Source of the DNA: Haloarchaeobius salinus | Lineage (GTDB): Archaea > Halobacteriota > Halobacteria > Halobacteriales > Natrialbaceae | DNA length: 64,000 nt | Reading direction: 5' to 3' | Assembly: GCF_024464185.1 (NCBI RefSeq) | Contig: NZ_JANHAU010000001.1 | Span: 248,001 to 312,000 of the forward strand | Shown: in pieces, positions 20,701-26,954 of the stretch | How the letters are laid out: every line of letters starts with the position of its first letter | How positions within the stretch are numbered: position 1 is the stretch's first letter | Made by a program: the position numbers and the translations under genes | Notes under the pieces: model-generated | The model's database searches: none | The model's input: only the letters and a program-made list of their open reading frames with translations | What the model was told of the DNA's origin: nothing

Positions 20701-21948
20701 ACCCACTACGACGAGATTCGCTCGTTCGTGGAGGAGCGGTTGGACCCGGACTCAGCTGAGGAGGACGATTTCGGGACGCTCGTGCAGGCACTCGATGGGG
20801 AAGTATCGGTTCCGTCGCTCGCTGACGACGGCACGCTCGTTCGAAAGCCCGTAGAGGCGGTGTCGAAACACCGCTCGACGGATCATCTCATCGATATCGA
20901 GACCGACGACGGACGGTCGATCACGGTCACACCCGAGCACTCCATGGTCGTCTGGGACGACGGGCCACGGCACGTCGATGCACGTGAACTGGCGGTCGGT
21001 GATGAGATTCCGGTCGCTACGGTCGGGGCGAGCGTCACCGGCTCCGTCGACTCGGCTCTGACCGCAGACGGCGGTTCTCCGGAGGTTCACGTAGTAGAAC
21101 GGGTTCAGATTCGGCAGTCGGACGTCGAACACACGTACTCCCTCACGGTCGCAGACACGCACCGGCTCGTGGCGAACGGGATGCATGTGAAGCAGTGTGA
21201 CGGCGACGAGGACTGCGTCATGCTCCTGCTCGACGGCCTGTTGAACTTCTCGCGAGCCTACCTGCCGGACGCTCGGGGCGGCCGGATGGACGCGCCGCTC
21301 GTCATGTCCAGCCGCATCGACCCCTCGGAGATCGACGACGAGGCGCACAACATGGACATCATGTGGGAGTACCCGACCGAGTTCTACGAGGCGACCCGGG
21401 AGATGGCCGACCCCGAGGAAGTGGAGGACATCATGACGATAGCCGAGGAGACCCTCGGCACGGAGCGGGAGTACACCGACTTCGCCCACACGCACGACAC
21501 GACGGACATCCACATGGGGCCGGCGCTGTCGGCGTACAAGACGCTGGGGTCGATGCAGGACAAGATGGACGCCCAGCTGCACCTCTCGCGGAAGCTCCGG
21601 GCGGTCGACGAGACGGACGTGGCCGAGCGCATCATCGAGTACCACTTCCTGCCGGACCTCATCGGGAACCTGCGGGCGTTCAGCCGGCAGGAGACGCGCT
21701 GTCTGGACTGCGGCGAGAAGTACCGTCGGATGCCGCTGACCGGCGACTGCCGGGAGTGCGGCGGGCGGGTGAACCTCACGGTCCACCAGGGCTCGGTGAA
21801 CAAGTACATGGGGACGGCGCTGATGGTGGCCGAGGAGTTCGGCTGCCGTGACTACACCGTCCAGCGCCTGGAGAAGCTGGAGAAGGCGCTCTCGTCGGTG
21901 TTCGAGGACGACACGAACCGCCAGACGGGCATCGCGGACTTCATGTAA
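17797..21948 (+). CDS. polC: DNA polymerase D large subunit DP2, interrupted by a mini-intein
   Basis: The reading frame has 1383 codons; removal of a 181-residue intein (953-1133) leaves a DP2 of 1202 residues, the normal size. The N-terminal part has the family text INVYYAGPIRSAGGTAQALS. A variable acidic Asp/Glu/Ser linker lies near 285-315. A Cys cluster begins at Cys704 (CTGCGEK...CPDCGE...CPDCEQ...CDHCE). The catalytic motif after splicing reads RRN-CDGDEDC, with Asp1135 and Asp1137 the expected metal ligands. A second zinc site (CLDCGEKY...CRECGG) is near the end, and the last residues QTGIADFM fit a PCNA-binding box. DP2 joins DP1 to form the replicative archaeal polymerase D. The stop is intact although a TnpB element lies immediately behind it. 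Confidence 0.97.
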   Translation: MREADERYFERIESRLGEAFDLAERAKATGGDPEPEVEIPTARDMADRVENILGIDGVAERVRELEGEMSREEAALELVEDFVEGSVGDYESREGKVEGAVRTAVALLTEGVVAAPIEGIDRVELLENDDGTEFINVYYAGPIRSAGGTAQALSVLVADYARALLDIDQFKARGDEVERYAEEIALYDKETGLQYSPKDEETKFIAEHMPIMLDGEATGDEEVSGFRDLERVDTNSARGGMCLVLAEGIALKAPKIQRYTKNLDEVDWPWLQDLIDGTYYDKGGGDDDGESDADDDGEETASEDSDDGESDADDGPTGPPRVEKSQKFLRDLIAGRPVFSHPCESGGFRLRYGRARNHGFATAGVHPATMHLVDDFLATGTQIKTERPGKAAGVVPVDSIEGPTVRLANGDVRRVDDPEEALEIRNGVERILDLGEYLVNYGEFVENNHPLAPASYTVEWWRGELDEAGADVQALRDSPHVDLEDPSAEEALEWVAEYDAPLHPAYTYVWHDVSVAAFDELAEAVADGYVEDGVLHVPRRGEVRETVETLLKPHYQTDDELLIRDYAPFLRCLGVDADLERTWTLDDLSERALTWGTSDDTVDAGQVADPADPDDDHPPGTNAIEAVNEVAPFTVRERAPTRIGNRMGRPEKSESRDLSPAVHTLFPVGEAGGSQRSVAEGAKHAPDMRSTPGRIEAQVGTRECTGCGEKTFETRCPDCGERTEPYYFCPDCEQALEPDDAGRVYCDHCEVDGTSVEFHEIDLKEQYWSAMDEVGERENAFEILKGVKGLSSTNKTPEPMAKGVLRAKHGVTAFKDGTVRYDMTDLPVTAVRATELDVTADQLRALGYETDVHGDELRHDDQLVELKVQDIVLSDGAAEHMLKTADFVDDLLESYYGLEPFYEMDEREELVGELVFGMAPHTSAATVGRVVGFTSAAVGYAHPYFHAAKRRNCFHPETKIWFEDEDGETHYDEIRSFVEERLDPDSAEEDDFGTLVQALDGEVSVPSLADDGTLVRKPVEAVSKHRSTDHLIDIETDDGRSITVTPEHSMVVWDDGPRHVDARELAVGDEIPVATVGASVTGSVDSALTADGGSPEVHVVERVQIRQSDVEHTYSLTVADTHRLVANGMHVKQCDGDEDCVMLLLDGLLNFSRAYLPDARGGRMDAPLVMSSRIDPSEIDDEAHNMDIMWEYPTEFYEATREMADPEEVEDIMTIAEETLGTEREYTDFAHTHDTTDIHMGPALSAYKTLGSMQDKMDAQLHLSRKLRAVDETDVAERIIEYHFLPDLIGNLRAFSRQETRCLDCGEKYRRMPLTGDCRECGGRVNLTVHQGSVNKYMGTALMVAEEFGCRDYTVQRLEKLEKALSSVFEDDTNRQTGIADFM
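20653..21195 (+). other. Mini-intein in PolC (in-frame, 181 residues)
   Basis: The insert starts with Cys953 (CFHPETKIWFED, block A) and has block B TVTPEHSMVVW with the conserved Thr and His. It ends with block F (VEHTYSLTVADTHRLVANG) and block G MHVKQ, followed by extein Cys1134. There is room only for the splicing domain, so no homing endonuclease is present. The last intein residue is Gln instead of Asn and the residue before it is Lys instead of His. Inteins ending in Gln are known at this PolC site (Pyrococcus PolII) and can splice. Bases here are visibly less GC-rich than the flanking exteins. Confidence 0.93.
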
Positions 21949-21952
21949 ATTG

Positions 21953-22026
21953 CCTCGGGGTCAAGCCCCGAGTCTTTCGCGTGAACTCCCGTTCTACCCA
22001 CCAACAGTGGGAGGCGAATATTCGCC
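21953..22026 (-). ncRNA. Probable omega/reRNA 3' scaffold of the TnpB element
   Basis: The 3' end of tnpB and its right end form three successive foldable pieces: the palindrome GGCGAATATTCGCC (22013-22026), the hairpin CCCAC-CAACA-GTGGG (21997-22011) and CTCGGGG-TCAAG-CCCCGAG (21954-21972). In characterised TnpB systems the guide RNA overlaps the tnpB 3' end, ends at the RE and continues into flanking DNA as guide. The RNA 5' border lies further inside tnpB and cannot be set from sequence alone. The guide here would be the reverse complement of the last polC codons. Confidence 0.5.
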
Positions 22027-23208
22027 GTTCACGTTCAACGTCCCGCGATTCAAGCACACATCTACGGGTGCGCCTCCGTCGTTTGCGTTTTGCCGACGAC
22101 GGAGATACTGCAAACCGATATTCTTGGAAGCATTGTAGTCCGCGTGATTCTCGTACCCACACTTCTGACAACAGAACGCTTCACCAGACCGATTGTCGCC
22201 GTGGGTAAACCCACACGTCGAACACCGCTTTGACGTGTTTCGAGGGTCAACCTGTACGACTTCTACGCCGTACTCCGCTGCTTTGTACTTGACGTACTCG
22301 TAGAGCTGTCGGAACGCCCAGATGTGTTGCCACGTCGCCTTCGAGATGTTTTCGCGAATATGGGTCAAGTCCTCGAACACGATGTGTAAGCAGTCGTGTT
22401 CGACAGCCTCCTCAATGAGTTCGTTCGCAACAGAGTGCAGGTATATCTCGAATCGCCCTGTCTCTTTGCGACCGACACACTCGATGTTCTCGTGAGCGTG
22501 ACGCGAGCCGCACTGTTGGAGCGACCCACGGCGTTTCTCGTATTCTCTGCGCCAGTGGTTGAACTCATCAGCCGACCAGAAGCGCCCTGTGGAGGCGACG
22601 GCGAGGTTGTTGACGCCCAAATCCACACCAAGGACTGTTCTGTGCTCGGACTCGGATTCAGACGATTCGTTGTCTGCTTCGACCTTCCGCATCGACGCAT
22701 GCAAGTACCAGTCACCGTCGCGGTGCTGTAAGTGCGCCATCCGAAACTCGAAGTCCTCGTCAGATATGTACTTCGTCGGTGGTTTCTCCGAGTCTTCGGG
22801 AAGGATGTAGTCGCACTCGATTCGTCCATCAACGGTGGAGAGGGAAACGTGGTCGCGGTGGAACGTCGCACTTCGCTTGTCGTACACCGTACTATCCGCT
22901 GAGAAGTAGGGTCGCGACGTGTTCTCTCCACGTTTGAGGCGTTCGACGCCGCTTTTGACGGCTTCGACAGCCCGCCTGATGCCTTTCTGGACGAGGTTGG
23001 CGGTGAGGTCGGTTTCGTCGCGGAGTTGGTCGTAGAGTGCTTGTTCGGCTTTGGCTTTGGAGATGACGTGGTATCCGTCGTCGCCATGCCAGCACCACTC
23101 TGATGCAGTGTTGGCGCAGTGTTTGAATTGCTCGACAGTCTCTCGGAGGAGTGGGTTGGCTCCTTCAGGGGTGTCGAGTTTGATCACGGCGGTTCGACGG
23201 AATTCCAC
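21994..23208 (-). CDS. tnpB: TnpB RNA-guided nuclease (IS605 OrfB family)
   Basis: The 404-residue protein starts at a GTG (complement of 23206-23208), preceded by an in-frame stop. It has the full RuvC triad: Asp196 in VLGVDLGVNN, Glu279 in IVFEDLTHI and Asp357 in HADYNASKNIG. The zinc finger Cys329, Cys332, Cys347 and Cys350 (CSTCGF...CCQKC) is complete. No frameshift is seen, so it may be active. TnpB proteins cut DNA next to a short motif with the aid of a guide RNA from the element end, helping the element to persist. Its codon use and AT content differ from the neighbouring genes, in line with a mobile origin. Confidence 0.93.
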   Translation of the reverse strand: MEFRRTAVIKLDTPEGANPLLRETVEQFKHCANTASEWCWHGDDGYHVISKAKAEQALYDQLRDETDLTANLVQKGIRRAVEAVKSGVERLKRGENTSRPYFSADSTVYDKRSATFHRDHVSLSTVDGRIECDYILPEDSEKPPTKYISDEDFEFRMAHLQHRDGDWYLHASMRKVEADNESSESESEHRTVLGVDLGVNNLAVASTGRFWSADEFNHWRREYEKRRGSLQQCGSRHAHENIECVGRKETGRFEIYLHSVANELIEEAVEHDCLHIVFEDLTHIRENISKATWQHIWAFRQLYEYVKYKAAEYGVEVVQVDPRNTSKRCSTCGFTHGDNRSGEAFCCQKCGYENHADYNASKNIGLQYLRRRQNANDGGAPVDVCLNRGTLNVNGEYSPPTVGG

Positions 23209-23413
23209 TGTGTTTCACATATTAGCTTATAGTTACTTAAAGTCAGGGAGGTGGGCTGCCTTTGTAGCGTGGTTTGTGTAATGTTTGTAGACTTCCTTCC
23301 CGAGGTCAAGCCCTGGGGCATCCGGCTTGACTTTTCTGTGAGTGGGGCTGCGGTACTGTGACATGGTTCTGTGGAACACACCCTGTGTGAGTACCCAACG
23401 AAGAAACAGGGCC

Positions 23414-23419
23414 TTTAAG
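23414..23419 (+). promoter_or_regulatory. TATA element of the CBS-protein gene
   Basis: TTTAAG lies 26-31 bases before the ATG at 23445, the spacing expected for a leaderless haloarchaeal message. It shows that the TnpB insertion upstream did not remove this promoter. Confidence 0.6.
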
Positions 23420-23444
23420 CGGCTTTTGCACGTATCCGGCGGGT

Positions 23445-24299
23445 ATGAAAGTTGCCGACGCGATGACGCCGCGCTCAGAGTTGGTCACCGTCGAGCTGCC
23501 GGGCACCCGCGACGACGTGCTCGAGTACCTCCAGGAGTACGGCTTCTCTTCGGTTCCAGTCGTGAAAGAGACGGACGGCGTCGAGGCGTACCGCGGGCTG
23601 GTCTCGCGGGACCTGCTCATCGAGCGCCCCGACGAGGACCAGCTGGCGCTGCTGATGGACGAGGACGTGCCGACGACGACCCAGGAGACGGACCTCACCG
23701 AGGTCGCGCGCCTGATGGTCGAGGCGGGCGCGCGCCGGGTCCCGGTGGTCGACGGCGAGCTCGAGGGCATCGTCACCATCACCGACGTGATCCGCGCCAT
23801 CGCCCGCGAGAAGGTCGAGACTGACGCGGTCGCCGGCGACGTGGCGACCCGCGACGTGAACACCACCTACAGCGGCACGCCGCTGCCGGTCGTCGAGCGC
23901 GAGCTCTACTACGCGAACGTTCCCTACGCGGTGGTGCTCGACGACGACACCGACCCAGCGGGCATGATCACCGAGGTCGACATCGTCGCGGTCGCCCGCA
24001 TCGTCGAGGGCGAGGAGGACACCGGCGACTCCATCGCGAACCAGGACGACGAGTGGGCATGGGAGGGCATCAAGGCCGTCGGCGGCCGCTACCTGCCGAC
24101 CCGGAACGTCGAGGTCCCCGCGACGGCGGTCTCCGAGTTCATGACGGAGGACCTCGTTACGGTCTCCGCGAAGAAGACGGTCGTCGAGGCCGCCCAGCTG
24201 ATGATCCGGCACGACATCGAGCAGGTCCCGATGTTCTCCGGCGAGCCGCTCGTCGGCATCGTCCGGGACATCGACCTGCTGGAGGCGCTGTATGACTGA
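23445..24299 (+). CDS. Protein with four CBS domains
   Basis: The 284-residue protein is made of four CBS motifs in two pairs. It starts MKVADAMTPRSELVTVELPG; later segments include VPVVDGELEGIVTITDVI, YAVVLDDDTDPAGMITEVDI, and VSEFMTEDLVTVSAKKTVVE with VPMFSGEPLVGIVRDIDLL. CBS pairs bind adenosine nucleotides and act as energy sensors. No enzyme or transporter domain is attached, so it presumably acts on a partner. The 3' end overlaps glyS by 8 bases, which ties it to the glycyl-tRNA synthetase gene; the biological link is unknown. Confidence 0.9.
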   Translation: MKVADAMTPRSELVTVELPGTRDDVLEYLQEYGFSSVPVVKETDGVEAYRGLVSRDLLIERPDEDQLALLMDEDVPTTTQETDLTEVARLMVEAGARRVPVVDGELEGIVTITDVIRAIAREKVETDAVAGDVATRDVNTTYSGTPLPVVERELYYANVPYAVVLDDDTDPAGMITEVDIVAVARIVEGEEDTGDSIANQDDEWAWEGIKAVGGRYLPTRNVEVPATAVSEFMTEDLVTVSAKKTVVEAAQLMIRHDIEQVPMFSGEPLVGIVRDIDLLEALYD

Positions 24300-26022
24300 G
24301 ACGGCGGACGTCGTCGAGCTCGCGAAGCGACGGGGTTACTTCTTCCAGGCCAGCGGCGCGTACGGCGGCGTCTCCGGCTTCTACACGTTCGGCCCGCAGG
24401 GCGCGGCGCTCAAGCGCAACATCGAGGACGCCTGGCGCGACCGCTTCACCATCCAGGAGGGCAACCTGGAGGTCGACGCGCCGACGGTCGCCCCCGAGCC
24501 GGTGTTCGAGGCGTCGGGCCACCTCGACGGCTTCGACGACATGCTCGTCGAGTGTCCGGAGTGCGGCGAGAGCCACCGCGCGGACCACATCATCGAGGAC
24601 AACACGGACATCGAGGAGGCCGAGAGCTACCCGATCCCCGAGGTCGAGGAGCTCATCGCGGAGTACGAGCTGGTCTGCCCGTCCTGTGGTGCCGGCCTCG
24701 CGGGCCAGACGGTGACGGCGTTCAACCTGATGTTCGAGACGAACATCGGCCCCGGCTCCTCCCAGCCGGGCTACCTGCGGCCGGAGACGGCACAGGGCAT
24801 CTTCGTGGAGTTCCCGCAGCTGAAGGAGTACGCCCGGAACCAGCTCCCCTTCGGCGTCACCCAGATCGGCCGCGCGTACCGCAACGAGATCTCGCCCCGG
24901 CGGTCGCTGCTCCGGGTCCGGGAGTTCACGCAGGCCGAGCTCGAGCTGTTCGTCGACCCCGAGGAGGACGAGCCGGACCTCGACGCGGTGCGCGACGTGA
25001 CCGCGCCGCTGTACTCGGCGGCGATGCAGGAGGACCCCGACGCCGCGGCGGCCGAGTGGACCATCGGCGAGGCGGTCGACGAGGGCGTCATCGGCGACGA
25101 GTGGGTCGCGTACTACCTCGGCGTCGCGAAGGAGTGGTACGACCGCGTCGGCGTCGACATGGAGCGGTTCCGGTTCCGCCAGCACCTCTCCGGCGAGCTG
25201 GCGCACTACGCGGCGGACTGCTGGGACGCCGAGGCGGAGGTCGACGGCGACTGGATCGAGCTCGCGGGCTTCGCCTACCGCGGCGACTACGACCTCTCGA
25301 AGCACGCCGAGCACTCCGACGACGACTTCACGCTGTTCAAGCAGTACGACGAGCCCAGGACGGTCGAGCGTGCGACGGTCGACCCGGACATGAGCTACCT
25401 CGGTCCCGAGTTCGGCGGCGCAGCCGCCGGCATCGCCGAGGCGCTCCAGACGCTCGCCGAGCGCGACCGGACGGCGTTCGACGGTGACAGTGTGTCGGTC
25501 GAGGTCGACGGCGATGCCTACGACATCCCGTCCGAGCACGTGAACTTCAGCGTCGACGAGGTGACCGAGTCCGGCGAGCACATCACGCCCCACGTCGTCG
25601 AGCCGTCGTTCGGCGTCGACCGCGCGCTCTACACGGTCGTCCACCACGCCTTCAGCGAGGACGAGGTCGAGGGCGAGCACCGCAACTACCTCGCGCTCGA
25701 GCCCGAGGTCGCCCCGACGTTCGTCGGCGTCTTCCCGCTCACCGACCAGGACGGCCTCCCGGAGCGCGCACGCGAGGTGGCACAGGAGCTGCGCGACGCG
25801 GGCCTGTCGGTCACCTACGACGACTCCGGCTCCATCGGTCGGCGCTACCGCCGGCAGGACGAGGTCGGCACGCCGTTCTGTGTCACGCTCGACGGCGACC
25901 CGCAGGGTACCGCGACGGTCCGCGAGCGCGACTCGACCGACCAGATTCGGGTCGACCTCGCACACCTCGTCGACACCCTGACCGCCCTCCGAACCGGCGA
26001 GGCGACCTTCGACGACTACTGA
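24292..26022 (+). CDS. glyS: Glycyl-tRNA synthetase
   Basis: The 576-residue class II synthetase is of the archaeal/eukaryal alpha2 type. The N-terminus KRRGYFFQASGAYGGVSGF is diagnostic. Two CxxC pairs (CPECGESH and CPSCGAG) form a zinc site. Motif 2 reads GRAYRNEISPR (with FTQAELELF following), and the C-terminal anticodon-binding domain starts near VAPTFVGVFPL. It charges tRNA-Gly with glycine in the cytoplasm. The gene overlaps the CBS gene upstream and is followed after one base by the dolichol-kinase-like gene. Confidence 0.97.
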   Translation: MTETADVVELAKRRGYFFQASGAYGGVSGFYTFGPQGAALKRNIEDAWRDRFTIQEGNLEVDAPTVAPEPVFEASGHLDGFDDMLVECPECGESHRADHIIEDNTDIEEAESYPIPEVEELIAEYELVCPSCGAGLAGQTVTAFNLMFETNIGPGSSQPGYLRPETAQGIFVEFPQLKEYARNQLPFGVTQIGRAYRNEISPRRSLLRVREFTQAELELFVDPEEDEPDLDAVRDVTAPLYSAAMQEDPDAAAAEWTIGEAVDEGVIGDEWVAYYLGVAKEWYDRVGVDMERFRFRQHLSGELAHYAADCWDAEAEVDGDWIELAGFAYRGDYDLSKHAEHSDDDFTLFKQYDEPRTVERATVDPDMSYLGPEFGGAAAGIAEALQTLAERDRTAFDGDSVSVEVDGDAYDIPSEHVNFSVDEVTESGEHITPHVVEPSFGVDRALYTVVHHAFSEDEVEGEHRNYLALEPEVAPTFVGVFPLTDQDGLPERAREVAQELRDAGLSVTYDDSGSIGRRYRRQDEVGTPFCVTLDGDPQGTATVRERDSTDQIRVDLAHLVDTLTALRTGEATFDDY

Positions 26023-26023
26023 G

Positions 26024-26641
26024 ATGGACGACGAGGTCGCCAGACGGCTGGTCCACGCGAGCGGGGCGATACTGCCGACCACGTGGGTCGTCGGCCAGCT
26101 GGACGCCGTCCCGGAGCTCCCCTGGCAGGTGGTCCGGTACGTGCTCGTTCTGGCGACCATCCTCGCACTGGGGCTGGAGGTCATCCGGCTGTTCGTCGGC
26201 CTCGACTGGGCCATCTTCGAGAAGCTCACCCGCGAGTACGAGCAGGAGAACCTCGCGGGCTACGCGCTCTACATCATCGGCGGGACGTTCGCGGGCCTCC
26301 TGTTCGTCCCCGAGGTCGCCGTCCCAGCGATGTACATGCTGACCATCGGCGACCCCATCAGTGGCCTGCTCGGGTCGGGCGAGCTGCGGACGGTCAAGCG
26401 CCCGCGCGTGCTCGGGACGATGTTCGTCGTCTCGCTCGCGTTCGCCCTGCCGTTCCTGCCGGTCGTCGCGGCCGTCGGCGCGGCGGTCGCGTCCACGCTG
26501 GCCGACGGCGTCAAGCCGGTGGTCGCGACGTACGTCATCGACGACAACCTCACCATCCCCATCCTCGCGTCGATGGCCGCGGCCGCGGTGCTCGTCGCCA
26601 CCGGCGAGCCGGTCGAGGCGGTCGTCACCGCGATGGCCTGA
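26024..26641 (+). CDS. Dolichol kinase-like membrane protein
   Basis: The 205-residue protein starts one base after the glyS stop, so it is translated in the same operon. It begins MDDEVARRLVHASGAILP and has about six hydrophobic segments. The ARRLVHxSG start and the GDPISGLLGSGELR motif, followed by a TLADGVKP segment, resemble the CTP-dependent polyprenol (dolichol) kinase and phosphatidate cytidylyltransferase-like family. In archaea such an enzyme could phosphorylate dolichol for lipid-linked glycan carriers used in N-glycosylation of surface proteins. The assignment is by motif only. Confidence 0.8.
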   Translation: MDDEVARRLVHASGAILPTTWVVGQLDAVPELPWQVVRYVLVLATILALGLEVIRLFVGLDWAIFEKLTREYEQENLAGYALYIIGGTFAGLLFVPEVAVPAMYMLTIGDPISGLLGSGELRTVKRPRVLGTMFVVSLAFALPFLPVVAAVGAAVASTLADGVKPVVATYVIDDNLTIPILASMAAAAVLVATGEPVEAVVTAMA

Positions 26642-26747
26642 CCGGACCGGCGACTGGACCTCGGAACGCCCCGTCCCATCGCCTCGACGACCCTACACAC
26701 GTAGGCCCAACCTACAGCAACGAGGCAGGGGCACGTTCCGGTGGATC

Positions 26748-26867
26748 ATGACGACACTCGAGCTCATCATCGCGGCCGCGGTCGTCCTGCTCGTGCTCGC
26801 CGTCGTCGTCGCCGTCGTCGGCGACGAGGAGCTGCTGATCGAGCTCGTCGGCGAGCTCATCGACTGA
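26748..26867 (+). CDS. 39-residue single-pass membrane peptide
   Basis: The ATG at 26748 opens 39 codons whose product is MTTLELIIAA followed by a strongly hydrophobic Val/Leu/Ala run and an acidic tail (GDEELLIELVGELID). It is a plausible single-pass or membrane-attached microprotein. It sits between the dolichol-kinase-like gene and hef, with 106 bases before and 87 after. Codon use (GTC, CTC rich) fits the host, but the region is short and a chance frame cannot be excluded. Confidence 0.5.
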   Translation: MTTLELIIAAAVVLLVLAVVVAVVGDEELLIELVGELID

Positions 26868-26922
26868 CGGGCCGACGATCCGTCCCACCCCGTCGTTTCA
26901 CTTCCACCCCGGTCGGCGAACC

Positions 26923-26928
26923 CTTAAC
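26923..26928 (+). promoter_or_regulatory. TATA element of hef
   Basis: CTTAAC lies 27-32 bases before the ATG at 26955. This suits a leaderless message for hef separate from the glyS operon. Confidence 0.5.
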
Positions 26929-26954
26929 CGGGACGACGCCCAATCCCGCGGTAG

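Larger units (their letters stand above)
21949..23335 (-). mobile_element. IS1341-type (IS200/IS605 family) element with TnpB only
   Basis: A single tnpB gene without tnpA lies between two related end sequences. The right end (RE, left in this window) carries the hairpin CTCGGGG-TCAAG-CCCCGAG at 21954-21972. The left end side has CCGAGGTCAAGCCCTGGGG at 23300-23318. The RE boundary falls within a few bases of the polC stop codon. Exact borders are uncertain because these elements make no target duplication. Transposition would need a TnpA supplied elsewhere. Confidence 0.75.

Noticed and set aside
21949-21993. TnpB insertion truncating polC
   Set aside because: PolC ends with a plausible PIP-like tail (QTGIADFM) and a normal stop just before the element.
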